Source of the DNA: Roseateles hydrophilus
GTDB lineage: Bacteria > Pseudomonadota > Gammaproteobacteria > Burkholderiales > Burkholderiaceae_C
DNA length: 64,000 nt
Direction: 5' to 3'
Assembly: GCF_026712245.1 (NCBI RefSeq)
Contig: NZ_JAPPUY010000004.1
Location: 496,001 to 560,000, forward strand
The notes beneath the pieces are model-generated. The model had not been told where the DNA came from and ran no database searches. It worked only from the letters and a program-made list of their open reading frames with translations. Below, piece by piece: positions 1-8,904 of the stretch. Positions within the stretch are counted from its first letter, which is position 1. The number at the start of each line of letters is the position of its first letter. Made by a program: the position numbers and the translations under genes.

Positions 1-105
1 GTCTGCCTGCTCGCCAACAAGCTCACCAAGCAAACCACCCTGCAGATGGCCGACGACCTCGCCCAACGCCGCCTCCAGGCCGGTGTGGCGCCAGCGGCCG
101 CCTGA
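1..105 (+). CDS. C-terminal end of an unidentified protein (partial)
   Basis: Reading frame 1 is open from the window edge and stops with TGA at 103-105, giving the last 34 residues of a protein that begins outside the window. The tail is polar and helical, with an Ala-rich end (VAPAAA). It ends 42 bases before xylA on the same strand, so it is probably the previous gene of the xylose operon, for example a transport or regulatory gene. I do not recognise the family from this fragment. Confidence 0.6.
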   Translation, partial: VCLLANKLTKQTTLQMADDLAQRRLQAGVAPAAA

Positions 106-147
106 CCCTCCCCCTCCACAAACTATCCCCGCAGTAAGGACCTCACC

Positions 148-1464
148 ATGAGCACCGCCTATTCCGATCTCCCCGTCGTTCAATACGAAGGCCCCTCGTC
201 CACCAACCCGCTGGCCTACCGCTGGTACGACGCCCAGCGCGTCGTGCTGGGCAAGACGCTGGCCGAGCACCTGCGCCCCGCCGTCTGCTACTGGCACAAC
301 TTCTGCTGGAAGGGCGAGGACGTATTCGGTCTGGGCAACACCGTGTTCCAGCGCCCCTGGTTCAACGAGGCCGACCCGGTCAAGGCCGCCTACATGAAGC
401 TGGACGCCGCGTTCGACTTCTTCGGCAAGCTGGGCCTGCCCTACTGGTGCTTCCATGACCGCGACGTGGCCCCGGAAGGCGCCACGCTGGCCGAGTCCAA
501 CCGCATCCTCGACGGCCTGCTGGAAGCCGCCGCCAAGAAGATGCAGGACGGCAAGGTCGGCCTGCTGTGGGGCACGGCCAACCTGTTCTCGCACGGCCGC
601 TTCATGAGCGGCGCGGCCACCAACCCCGACCCCGAGGTCTACGCCTACGCCGCCGCCCAAGTGAAGCACGTGCTGGAGTGGACAAACCGCCTGGGCGGCG
701 CCAACTACGTGCTGTGGGGCGGCCGTGAAGGCTACGAGACCCTGCTGAACACCAACCTCAAGCGCGAGATGGCCAACTACGGCCGCTTCCTGACCTCGGT
801 CGTCGAGCACAAGCACAAGATCGGCTTCAAGGGCACCATCCTCATCGAGCCCAAGCCGCAGGAGCCCACCAAGCACCAGTACGACTACGACAGCGCCACG
901 GTCTACGGCTTCCTGAAGACCTACGGCCTGGAGAACGAGGTCAAGGTCAACATCGAGGTGAACCACGCCACGCTGGCCGGCCACAGCTTCGAGCACGAAG
1001 TGGCCACCGCCTGCGCCCTGGGCATCTTCGGCTCGCTGGACGCCAACCGCGGTGACGAGCAGCTGGGCTGGGACACCGACCAGTTCCCCAACAACCACGT
1101 GCAGCTGGTGCCGGCCATGCTGGAGATGATCCGCGCGGGTGGCTACACCACCGGCGGCACCAACTTCGACGCCAAGGTGCGCCGCCAGTCCATCGACCCG
1201 ATCGACCAGCTGGAAGGTCACATCGGCGGCATGGACACCATGGCCCGCGCCTTCCTGGCCGCCGCCGCGCTGTACGAGAGCGGCCAGCTGGAGAAGGCCG
1301 TGGCCGACCGCTATGCGGGCTGGGAAGGTGACCTGGGCAAGAAGATCACCGGCGGTGCTTCGCTAGACGATCTGGCTTCGCTGGTTCACGCGCAAGGCAT
1401 CTCGCCCCAGCCGCGTTCGGGCCGTCAAGAGCGGCTCGAGAACATCGTCAACGCGTTTGTTTGA
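148..1464 (+). CDS. xylA: Xylose isomerase
   Basis: Converts D-xylose to D-xylulose in the cytoplasm with two divalent metal ions. The 438-residue length fits the long (class II) isomerases. Visible active-site motifs are CFHDRD (His103, Asp106), IEPKPQEP (Glu234, Lys236), NIEVNH (Glu270, His273), SLDANRGD (Asp298) and the DTD metal ligands near 309-311. The ATG follows an AAGGA ribosome site at about 136-140. It is first of the run xylA-xylB-tal-tkt, which carries xylose to glycolytic intermediates. Family assignment is secure. Confidence 0.98.
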   Translation: MSTAYSDLPVVQYEGPSSTNPLAYRWYDAQRVVLGKTLAEHLRPAVCYWHNFCWKGEDVFGLGNTVFQRPWFNEADPVKAAYMKLDAAFDFFGKLGLPYWCFHDRDVAPEGATLAESNRILDGLLEAAAKKMQDGKVGLLWGTANLFSHGRFMSGAATNPDPEVYAYAAAQVKHVLEWTNRLGGANYVLWGGREGYETLLNTNLKREMANYGRFLTSVVEHKHKIGFKGTILIEPKPQEPTKHQYDYDSATVYGFLKTYGLENEVKVNIEVNHATLAGHSFEHEVATACALGIFGSLDANRGDEQLGWDTDQFPNNHVQLVPAMLEMIRAGGYTTGGTNFDAKVRRQSIDPIDQLEGHIGGMDTMARAFLAAAALYESGQLEKAVADRYAGWEGDLGKKITGGASLDDLASLVHAQGISPQPRSGRQERLENIVNAFV

Positions 1465-1602
1465 CCCCTCGCCCAGCTCGCCCTGCTGAACGCGTGGCGA
1501 GCTGATCGATCCCCCGAGGGGATGGCGATGCTTGCGGCATTGGGCCGCAAGCACATCGCCTGACGGGCCGGCTTGGGGCGGCCCGGCGCTCGGCCCGAAA
1601 GC
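1465..1602 (+). repeat. Structured intergenic repeat, family A, copy 1
   Basis: About 138 bases fill most of the gap between xylA and xylB, starting right after the xylA stop. The element opens with CCCCTCG, which can pair with CGAGGGG further in. It then has a perfect hairpin, CTTGCGGC / GCCGCAAG, around an ATTGG loop, and ends in a GC-rich GGGCCGG...CGGCCC arm. A second copy at 25551-25692 aligns along its whole length with only scattered differences. No protein is encoded. Similar hairpin elements are common between genes in Burkholderiales. Confidence 0.75.
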
Positions 1603-1624
1603 CCAATACCGAATTCAAGACACC

Positions 1625-3091
1625 ATGTTTCTTGGCATCGACCTCGGCACCTCCGAGATCAAGCTGCTGCTGCTCAACGAGCAGCACCAGATCATCGCCA
1701 CCACCGGCGTGGCGCTCACCGTGCAGCGGCCGCAGCCGCTGTGGAGTGAGCAGAACCCCGCCGACTGGTGGGCCGCGCTCGATGCCGGCATGGCCAAGCT
1801 CAAGCAAGACCACGGCGCTGCGCTCGCGCAGGTGCGGGGCATCGGCCTGTCCGGCCAGATGCACGGCGCCGTGACGCTGGACGCAGCCGGCGCGGTGCTG
1901 CGCCCGGCCATCCTGTGGAACGACGGCCGCAGCGGCCCGCAGTGCGCCGAGATGATGGCCGCCTGCCCCGAGCTGCCGGCCATCACCGGCAACCTCGCGA
2001 TGCCGGGCTTCACGGCACCCAAGCTGGCGTGGATGCGCCAGCATGAACCCGAGCTGTTCGCCCGCGTGGCCCAGGTGCTGCTGCCCAAGGACTGGCTACG
2101 CCTGCAGCTGACCGGCGAAGCGGTGAGCGAGATGAGCGACGCCGCCGGCACGCTGTGGCTGGACGTCGCCCAGCGCCGCTGGTCACCCGTCGCCCTTGCG
2201 CTGACGGGCCTCAATGAAAGCCACATGCCGCGCCTCGTCGAAGGCAGCGAAGCCAGCGCGACACTGAAGGCCGAGCTGTCCACGCGCTGGGGCCTGCCGG
2301 CAGGCATCCCCGTCGCTGGCGGCGGCGGCGACAACGCGGCCAGCGCCGTCGGCATGGGCGTCGTGAAGCCCGGCGACGGCTTCCTGTCGCTGGGCACGTC
2401 CGGCGTCATCTTCCTGTGCAATGAGGCGTTCAGCCCCAACCCGGCGCGGGCGGTGCATGCCTTCTGCCACGCGCTGCCGAACACCTGGCACCAGATGAGC
2501 GTCATCCTCAGCGCCGCCAGTGCGCTGCGCTGGGTCACGCTGATGCTGGGCATGCCGGGCGGCGAGGCCGACCTCATCGCCAAGGCTGCAGCCTTGACCG
2601 ACACGCAGCGGCAGCAGGCGCCGATCTTCCTGCCCTACCTCAGCGGTGAACGCACGCCGCACAACAACGCCAACGCGCAGGGCGTGTTCTTCGGCCTCAC
2701 GCACGAGCATGGCGCCGCCGAGATGGGCTACGCCGTGCTCGAAGGCGTGGGCTTCGCACTGCTGGACGGCTGGCAAGCGTTGCAGGCTGGCGGCGGCCAT
2801 GCAGAACAACTCTGGCTGGTGGGCGGCGGTGCGCGCAGCGAATGGTGGGCCCAGCTGCTCGCGTCACTGCTGAACGTGCGCCTGGTCAACGGTGTCGGCG
2901 CCGAAGCCGGCGGTGCGCTCGGCGCCGCCCGCCTGGCGTGGCTGGCCACGGGCGGCACGGTGGACGAGGTCTGCCGCACGCCCGACATCGCCCGCATCGC
3001 CGATCCCGACCCCTCGCTGGCTGCCGCACTGAAGCCTCGCTTTGAACGCTTCCAGCGCCTGTACGCGGCGCTGCGCAGCGAGTTCAGCTAA
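1625..3091 (+). CDS. xylB: Xylulokinase
   Basis: FGGY-family kinase that phosphorylates D-xylulose to xylulose 5-phosphate with ATP. The protein begins [10 protein letters not shown], the phosphate-binding start typical of the family, so the ATG at 1625 is chosen. The open frame runs upstream to 1532, but that part is translated repeat A and does not look like protein. Residues 77-84 (GQMHGAVT) are a xylulokinase hallmark, and Asp236 in GGGGDNAA fits the catalytic base. The length is 488 residues, normal for XylB. The start has only a weak ribosome site. Confidence 0.96.
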   Translation: MFLGIDLGTSEIKLLLLNEQHQIIATTGVALTVQRPQPLWSEQNPADWWAALDAGMAKLKQDHGAALAQVRGIGLSGQMHGAVTLDAAGAVLRPAILWNDGRSGPQCAEMMAACPELPAITGNLAMPGFTAPKLAWMRQHEPELFARVAQVLLPKDWLRLQLTGEAVSEMSDAAGTLWLDVAQRRWSPVALALTGLNESHMPRLVEGSEASATLKAELSTRWGLPAGIPVAGGGGDNAASAVGMGVVKPGDGFLSLGTSGVIFLCNEAFSPNPARAVHAFCHALPNTWHQMSVILSAASALRWVTLMLGMPGGEADLIAKAAALTDTQRQQAPIFLPYLSGERTPHNNANAQGVFFGLTHEHGAAEMGYAVLEGVGFALLDGWQALQAGGGHAEQLWLVGGGARSEWWAQLLASLLNVRLVNGVGAEAGGALGAARLAWLATGGTVDEVCRTPDIARIADPDPSLAAALKPRFERFQRLYAALRSEFS

Positions 3092-3150
3092 CCCATTTCT
3101 CAACTGCACAGGCTCATGCTGTCGTTGGACGGCAGGGCCGCGCTTCGCCC

Positions 3151-4098
3151 ATGAACAGCCTCGACCTCCTCCGCCAACACACCACCGTCGTCGCCGACAC
3201 GGGCGACTTCGACCAGCTTGGCGCATTCCGCCCGCAGGACGCGACGACCAACCCCTCCCTCGTGCTAAAGGCCGTGCAGCAGCCGCGCTACCGCACGCTG
3301 CTGGCGCAGGCCGTGGCGGCCCAGCCGGGCGCCAGCGCGACGACGGTGGCCGAGCATCTGCTGGTGGCGTTCGGCGTCGAGATCCTGAAGCTCGTGCCGG
3401 GCCGCGTGTCCACCGAGATCGACCCGCGCCTCTCGCACGACACGGCGGCCTCGGTCGCCACCGCCCAGCGCCTCATCGCGCTGTACGCGGCCGCCGGCGT
3501 GCCGCGAGCGCGCGTGCTCATCAAGCTGGCGTCCACGTGGGAAGGCATCCAGGCCGCGCGCGCGTTGGAGCAGCAAGGCATCCGCACCAACCTGACGCTG
3601 CTGTTCAGCCTGGCCCAGGCCCAGGCCTGCGCCGATGCGGGCGTGCAGCTGATCTCGCCCTTCGTGGGCCGCATCTACGACTGGTTCAAGAAGACCGCCG
3701 GCAAGAGCTGGGACGAAGCCGCGATGGCCGGCCCCAACGATCCTGGCGTGCGCTCCGTCGTCGAGATCTACCGCCACTACAAGCGCCACGGCATCAGGAC
3801 CGAGGTGATGGCCGCGAGCTTTCGCAACAGCGGCCAGATCCTGGCGTTGGCCGGCTGCGACCTGATGACCATCAGCCCCGCGCTGCTGGCCGAGCTGGCC
3901 GGTGCGAGCACACCGGTAGCACGCCGCCTGTCCCACGACGGGCGCATCGAACCGCGGCCCGCCGCCCTGACGCAAGCCCAGTTCCACGCCGCACTGGCCG
4001 CCGACGCCATGGCCCACGAGAAGCTCAACGAAGGCATCCAGCAGTTCATCGCCGACACCGAGACGCTGGAACAGCTGATCCGCTCCATCCAAGCCTGA
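3151..4098 (+). CDS. tal: Transaldolase
   Basis: Moves a three-carbon unit between sedoheptulose 7-phosphate and glyceraldehyde 3-phosphate in the non-oxidative pentose phosphate pathway. The 315 residues match the TalB type. DATTNPSL near 30-37 and the Schiff-base motif [12 protein letters not shown] (Lys125) are clear. It lies 59 bases after xylB and 5 bases before tkt, so it is expressed with them and clears the xylulose 5-phosphate made by XylB. It is probably a catabolic copy additional to any housekeeping gene. Confidence 0.96.
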   Translation: MNSLDLLRQHTTVVADTGDFDQLGAFRPQDATTNPSLVLKAVQQPRYRTLLAQAVAAQPGASATTVAEHLLVAFGVEILKLVPGRVSTEIDPRLSHDTAASVATAQRLIALYAAAGVPRARVLIKLASTWEGIQAARALEQQGIRTNLTLLFSLAQAQACADAGVQLISPFVGRIYDWFKKTAGKSWDEAAMAGPNDPGVRSVVEIYRHYKRHGIRTEVMAASFRNSGQILALAGCDLMTISPALLAELAGASTPVARRLSHDGRIEPRPAALTQAQFHAALAADAMAHEKLNEGIQQFIADTETLEQLIRSIQA

Positions 4099-4103
4099 AC
4101 ACC

Positions 4104-6098
4104 ATGCAAGACCTCACCCTCGCCGCCAACGCGCTGCGCCTGCTCGCCATCGACGCCGTGCAGCAGGCCAACTCCGGCCACCCCGGCATGCCCATGGGCG
4201 TGGCCGACATCGCCGCCGTGCTGTGGAGCCGCCACCTGCGCCACAACCCGGCCGACCCGACCTGGCCCGGCCGCGACCGCTTCGTGCTGTCCAACGGCCA
4301 CGGCTCCATGCTGCTGTACGGGCTGCTGCACCTCGCCGGCTACGACCTGCCCATCGAGGAGCTGCGCAACTTCCGCCAGATGCACAGCAAGACGCCCGGC
4401 CACCCCGAGGTGGGCCTGACGCCCGGCGTGGAGACGACCACCGGCCCGCTGGGCCAGGGCCTGGCCAACGCGGTGGGCATGGCGCTGGCCGAGCAGCTGC
4501 TGGCCGCCGAGTTCAACACAGCAGACAACGCCCTTGTCGACCACCGCACCTTCGTCTTCGTCGGCGACGGCTGCCTGATGGAAGGCCTCTCGCACGAGGC
4601 CTGCTCGCTGGCCGGCACCTGGGGCCTGGGCAAGCTCGTCGTCATCTACGACGACAACGGCATCTCCATCGACGGCGACGTCAAAGGCTGGTTCGGCGAC
4701 GACACGCCGGCCCGCTTCGAGGCCTATGGCTGGCGCGTGATCCGCAATGTCGACGGTCACGACTTTGACGCCATCGACGCGGCGCTGAACGCAGCGACCG
4801 AAGACATCGGCAAGCCCACGCTGATCTGCGCCAAGACCACCATCGGCCAGGGCTCACCCAACAAGGCCGGCGGCCACGACGTGCACGGCGCGCCGCTGGG
4901 CGCTGCCGAAGTGGCGGCCGTGCGCGACGCGCTGAACTGGCCGCACCCGCCCTTCGTCGTGCCCGCCGAGGCCCGCGCGCCGCTGGACGCCCGCGAGCGC
5001 GGCGCCGCTGCCCAGCGCGCCTGGGAAGCCCTGCTCGCCACGCACCCGCGCGCGGCCGAGTTCATGCGCCGCATGCGCGGCGACCTGCCCGCCGGCTTCG
5101 ACGAGCAAGCCGCCGCCCAGCTCGCCGCCGTCGCTGCCAAGGCCGAGACGATCGCGTCGCGCAAGGCCTCGCAGAACAGCATCAACACGCTCGCGCCCGG
5201 CATGCCTGAACTGCTGGGCGGATCGGCCGACCTGGCGCCGTCCAACCTCACGCAATGGGCGGGCTGCCGCTCGGTCGAGAAAGCTGCCACTGGCGGCAAC
5301 TACCTGCACTACGGCGTGCGCGAGTTCGCGATGGTCGCCATCCAGACCGGCATCGCGCTGCACGGCGGCTACCGGCCGTTTGGCGGCACCTTCCTGATGT
5401 TTTCGGAGTACGCCCGCAACGCCATCCGCATGGCCGCGCTGATGCGCACCAATCCCATCTACGTGTTCACGCACGACTCCATCGGCCTGGGCGAGGACGG
5501 CCCCACGCACCAGCCGGTCGAGCAGGTCGCCACGTTGCGCATGGTGCCCAACCTGGACGTCTGGCGACCGGGTGATGCCGTCGAGACGCTCGTGGCCTGG
5601 CAGACCGCCGTGCGCCACCGCCACACGCCCACCGCGCTCATCCTGTCGCGCCAGAACCTGCCGCACCAGCCGCGCAACGCCCAGGCGCTGGCCGACATCC
5701 AGCGCGGCGGCTACGTGCTCGTGCGTGAGGTCACCGACAGCCCGCTGCAACTGGTGCTGATCGCCACCGGCTCCGAGCTGGACCTGGCCGTGCAGGCGCA
5801 CCAACGGCTGGCCGAGCAAGGCGTGAACGCCCGCGTCGTGTCCATGCCGTCCTGCTTCACCTTCGAGCGGCAGAGCGCCGCCTGGCGTGCCAGCGTGCTG
5901 CCCGCCGGCGTGCCACGCGTGGCCGTGGAAGCCGGCGTCACCGGGCCGTGGCGCCAATACGTCGGGCTGGAGGGCGCCGTGGTGGGCATCGACACCTTCG
6001 GCGAATCGGCGCCGGCTGCGGCGCTGTACGCGCACTTCGGCATAACGGTGCAGGCGGTGGTGGCAGCGGCGTCGGCGCTGTTGCGACACCCTGGCTAG
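4104..6098 (+). CDS. tkt: Transketolase
   Basis: Thiamine-diphosphate enzyme that transfers two-carbon units from xylulose 5-phosphate. The 664-residue product shows the cofactor motif GDGCLMEG with a downstream [15 protein letters not shown], the pyrimidine-domain stretch [11 protein letters not shown] (acidic residue touching the cofactor) and [16 protein letters not shown]. The start ATG at 4104 is 5 bases after the tal stop. A longer open frame back to 3042 only reads through tal in another frame. It is the last gene of the xylose run and is followed by the convergent LysR gene. Confidence 0.97.
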   Translation: MQDLTLAANALRLLAIDAVQQANSGHPGMPMGVADIAAVLWSRHLRHNPADPTWPGRDRFVLSNGHGSMLLYGLLHLAGYDLPIEELRNFRQMHSKTPGHPEVGLTPGVETTTGPLGQGLANAVGMALAEQLLAAEFNTADNALVDHRTFVFVGDGCLMEGLSHEACSLAGTWGLGKLVVIYDDNGISIDGDVKGWFGDDTPARFEAYGWRVIRNVDGHDFDAIDAALNAATEDIGKPTLICAKTTIGQGSPNKAGGHDVHGAPLGAAEVAAVRDALNWPHPPFVVPAEARAPLDARERGAAAQRAWEALLATHPRAAEFMRRMRGDLPAGFDEQAAAQLAAVAAKAETIASRKASQNSINTLAPGMPELLGGSADLAPSNLTQWAGCRSVEKAATGGNYLHYGVREFAMVAIQTGIALHGGYRPFGGTFLMFSEYARNAIRMAALMRTNPIYVFTHDSIGLGEDGPTHQPVEQVATLRMVPNLDVWRPGDAVETLVAWQTAVRHRHTPTALILSRQNLPHQPRNAQALADIQRGGYVLVREVTDSPLQLVLIATGSELDLAVQAHQRLAEQGVNARVVSMPSCFTFERQSAAWRASVLPAGVPRVAVEAGVTGPWRQYVGLEGAVVGIDTFGESAPAAALYAHFGITVQAVVAAASALLRHPG

Positions 6099-6109
6099 CG
6101 CCTCCGGGC

Positions 6110-7009
6110 TCACGCCGGCCAGGCCGGCGTGCGGAAGGACTCAACCAGGAAGTCCACCAAGCGGCGCACCTTGGGCGCCAATTGCTTGCGACTGGGATAG
6201 ACCGCGTAGATGCCGAGCTCAATCGAACGGTACTGCGGCAACACCTCCACCAGCCTACCCAAGCGAAGCGGCTCGCCGACGAGAAAGCTGGGCTGAAGCA
6301 CCAGCCCCTGGTGCTGCAAGGCGGCCTGAACGCAGGAGTCACCGCTGTTGCTGCGCATGCGCGGTGTGACCTTCACGGACACCGGCCCTTTCGGACCTGT
6401 GAAATGCCACTGATCTCCCGTGCTCAGCAGCTTGTAGGCGAATACCGTACGCCCGGCGAGCTCGTCGATGTGGTTCAGCTCGCCGTGCTGCTGCAGGTAT
6501 TGCGGCGAGGCGCACAGCACCAGTCGGGTGCTGGCCAGCTGGCGACAGACCAGCGATGACGCAGGCAGCCGCGCGATGCGCAGCGCCATGTCGTAGCCCT
6601 CATCAACCAGATCAACGAAGCGGTCGGCCAGCGTCACATCCAGCAACAGCTGGGGATGTCGCGCCATGAAGGCCGGCCACAACGGCGCCAACTGCTGCAG
6701 CCCAAAACTCACCGGTGCGCTGACACGCAGCTCGCCAATCACCTCACCCGCGTGACGCGTGACCTCGGCCTCTGCATCGTTCACATCGGCGAGCAGATGG
6801 CGACACCGCTCTAGAAAGACCTGGCCCTCTGGCGTCAGCGAGAGCCTTCTGGTCGTGCGCTGCAGCAGCCGCACACCCAGCCTGGCCTCCAGGTCCGCCA
6901 CAAGCCGCGAGATCACGGACTTCGACAACTGCAAGGCGTCTGCACCACGCACGAAGCTGCCGCTGTCCACCACCGCCGCAAAGGCCTGCATTTCAAGAAA
7001 TCGATCCAT
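6110..7009 (-). CDS. LysR-family transcriptional regulator
   Basis: A 299-residue regulator with an N-terminal winged helix-turn-helix (about 1-60; AVVDSGSFVRGADAL then LSKSVISRLVADLE) and a C-terminal effector-binding domain. It is divergent from the reductase gene at 7133, with a 123-base gap that should hold both promoters and the LysR site. The usual LysR logic makes it a candidate regulator of that reductase, esterase and tautomerase group. The effector cannot be told from sequence. It converges with tkt, 11 bases apart. Confidence 0.93.
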   Translation of the reverse strand: MDRFLEMQAFAAVVDSGSFVRGADALQLSKSVISRLVADLEARLGVRLLQRTTRRLSLTPEGQVFLERCRHLLADVNDAEAEVTRHAGEVIGELRVSAPVSFGLQQLAPLWPAFMARHPQLLLDVTLADRFVDLVDEGYDMALRIARLPASSLVCRQLASTRLVLCASPQYLQQHGELNHIDELAGRTVFAYKLLSTGDQWHFTGPKGPVSVKVTPRMRSNSGDSCVQAALQHQGLVLQPSFLVGEPLRLGRLVEVLPQYRSIELGIYAVYPSRKQLAPKVRRLVDFLVESFRTPAWPA

Positions 7010-7132
7010 GCCGGATTGTCCTGATTTTCGAACCTATCAGTCCCTACAAAGGCCATTTATCCCACTCACAAGGATTCATAAAGTGCCGGACATCGCAGCA
7101 AGCCCGCTGCTTTCACCACCAGGAGTCAAGCA

Positions 7133-7765
7133 ATGAAAGTCACCGTCATCGGCGCCGGCAACATGGGTTCAGCCTTCGTCAGTCAACTGGTTCGCGCCGG
7201 CCACGAGGTCAGCGTCACCGCTCGCGACCCGGCCAAGGCCGCCGCAGTCGCGGCGGCGCATTCCGGTGCACGTGCAGTACCCGCGAACGGCGCCGCCCAC
7301 GGCGCAGACATCGTCGTGCTGGCCACCGGCTACGCCGATGCCATCGCAGCGCTGCAGGCGGCAGACATCCAGCCCGCGCAGGCCGTGATCGACATCACCA
7401 ATCCGCTGACGCCCGACTACATGGGCCTGACACTCGGCCACAGCACCTCCGCTGCCGAGGAGATCGCCAAGTCGGTCCCAGCCGCCGCGGTGGTGAAGGG
7501 GTTCAACACCGTCTTTGCCCAGGTGCTGGCCGGTGGCGCGGACTTCGGCACCGCCGGTAAGGTGCCCGTCTTTCTCGCCAGCGACGACGCCGCTGCCAAG
7601 CAGCGTGCCGCCACACTGGCCGCCAGCATCGGTTTCGACACCGTCGACGCCGGCAGCCTGAAGAACGCACGCTACCTGGAACCGCTGGCCGGACTGAACA
7701 TCTATCTCGGCTACGGTGCCGGCCTTGGCACCGCGATCGCACCCACTTGGCTGCGCAAAGCCTGA
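7133..7765 (+). CDS. NAD(P)-binding oxidoreductase, F420-dependent NADP reductase-like
   Basis: 210 residues with a dinucleotide-binding Rossmann motif at the extreme N-terminus (VIGAGNMGS) and the fold typical of the NADP/coenzyme-F420 oxidoreductase family. Residues near 85-95 (VIDITNPLT) and FNTVFAQVL near 125 are family-like. In proteobacteria such proteins usually act without F420, and the substrate is unknown. An AGGAG ribosome site precedes the ATG. It is the first gene downstream of the divergent LysR regulator, so it is probably the direct target. Confidence 0.85.
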   Translation: MKVTVIGAGNMGSAFVSQLVRAGHEVSVTARDPAKAAAVAAAHSGARAVPANGAAHGADIVVLATGYADAIAALQAADIQPAQAVIDITNPLTPDYMGLTLGHSTSAAEEIAKSVPAAAVVKGFNTVFAQVLAGGADFGTAGKVPVFLASDDAAAKQRAATLAASIGFDTVDAGSLKNARYLEPLAGLNIYLGYGAGLGTAIAPTWLRKA

Positions 7766-7803
7766 CCCTAGCCCATGGCGCACTACCACCGCATGCCCGT
7801 GCC

Positions 7804-8439
7804 ATGAACGACCTGATCGTCCAGCAGCCTGACCTCAACGGCACCCCGGCCGCGCATCTCTTCCTGCTCTTCCACGGCGTCGGCGGGAGCGCCGAGGATC
7901 TGCACGCTCTGGGTACTGCACTTGCCATCCGCCACCCACGCGCATGGATCATCAGTGTGCAGGCATCGCAGCCCTCTGATCAGGGCCTGGGCTGGCAGTG
8001 GTTCTCGGTACGAGGTGTCACAGACGACAACCGTGCCGACCGTGTCGCCAATGCAATGCCGAGCTTTCTGCAGGCCGTGGCCCGCTGGCAGCAACACAGC
8101 GGTGTACCCGCCAGCCACACGACGCTGTTGGGTTTTTCGCAGGGCGCCATCATGGCGCTGGCGACCACCCAGCAAGCATTGCCTGCAGCCAGCCGCGTGG
8201 CTGCGCTTGCGGGCCGATTTGCCGTCGCGCCAACGCAGGTGCTGCCCGGCATGCGCATCCACCTGCTGCATGGGCAGGCCGACACCGTCGTCCCAACCCA
8301 GGCATCGGTCGACGCCTACACCCAGTTGCAAGCGCTACGCGCAACCGTGACGCTAGACATTTTTCCGCACCTTGGCCACGGCATCGATGCGCGCGTCGCT
8401 GCCCGCTTGTGGGAACGCCTGGCCGACGGTGCAGGCTGA
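7804..8439 (+). CDS. Alpha/beta-hydrolase esterase (YpfH-like)
   Basis: 211-residue carboxylesterase of the phospholipase/carboxylesterase group. It has an HGVGGS oxyanion-type motif near 24, the nucleophile elbow GFSQGA (Ser112), a DTVVP acid segment and LGHGID near the catalytic His. The ATG at 7804 is preferred. An in-frame start at 7747 would overlap the preceding gene and add 19 residues with no relation to the fold. It sits 38 bases after the reductase, likely in one transcript. The natural substrate is unknown. Confidence 0.88.
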   Translation: MNDLIVQQPDLNGTPAAHLFLLFHGVGGSAEDLHALGTALAIRHPRAWIISVQASQPSDQGLGWQWFSVRGVTDDNRADRVANAMPSFLQAVARWQQHSGVPASHTTLLGFSQGAIMALATTQQALPAASRVAALAGRFAVAPTQVLPGMRIHLLHGQADTVVPTQASVDAYTQLQALRATVTLDIFPHLGHGIDARVAARLWERLADGAG

Positions 8440-8537
8440 GCCGGCATCCCGATCCACCGCGCCTGCGTGCCAAGCCCGGGCCTGCCCCCACGTTCACCCC
8501 ACGCGCCGCAGGCGCTCACCCCTCTCAAGGAGCTCCC

Positions 8538-8759
8538 ATGCCCGTTGTTCGCATCAGCTGGTTCGCCGGCAAAGACACCCCCACCAAGCAGGCCGTCGCA
8601 GCCGACGTGACCGCCAGCATCGCGCGCCACACCGGCACCGATCCCAACTACGTCTACGTCATCTTCGAAGACGTGCAGCCCACTGACTGGGCGGGCGCTG
8701 GCAAGCTCTATGGCCTTGGGCCTGACACCGCCGACAACGGCGCCACGACGGGACCGTAG
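8538..8759 (+). CDS. Tautomerase family protein (4-oxalocrotonate tautomerase-like)
   Basis: A 73-residue protein that begins MPVVRISW, so removing the start Met exposes the catalytic Pro1 of the tautomerase superfamily. The single beta-alpha-beta unit continues with VYVIFEDV. A strong AAGGAG site at 8527-8532 fixes the ATG. It is third in the group with the reductase and esterase, 98 bases after the esterase. Members isomerise enol/keto acids, and the substrate here is unknown. Confidence 0.88.
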   Translation: MPVVRISWFAGKDTPTKQAVAADVTASIARHTGTDPNYVYVIFEDVQPTDWAGAGKLYGLGPDTADNGATTGP

Positions 8760-8904
8760 ATCGAACACGTTGCCGGCAGGGGCACGTGCCTGGACTCGGG
8801 CCAGCGGCCTGCGACACCCGCTTGGCATGGCTTGGTCGGTGAACAGATCTCTGTTTGCTGCCGAGATATCGGGCATCGCTACGGCATCGCCATGCAGGGC
8901 GTGA

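Noticed and set aside
1532-1624. N-terminal extension of xylulokinase
   Set aside because: This stretch is intergenic repeat A read through in frame. The conserved kinase start ([10 protein letters not shown]) is at 1625.
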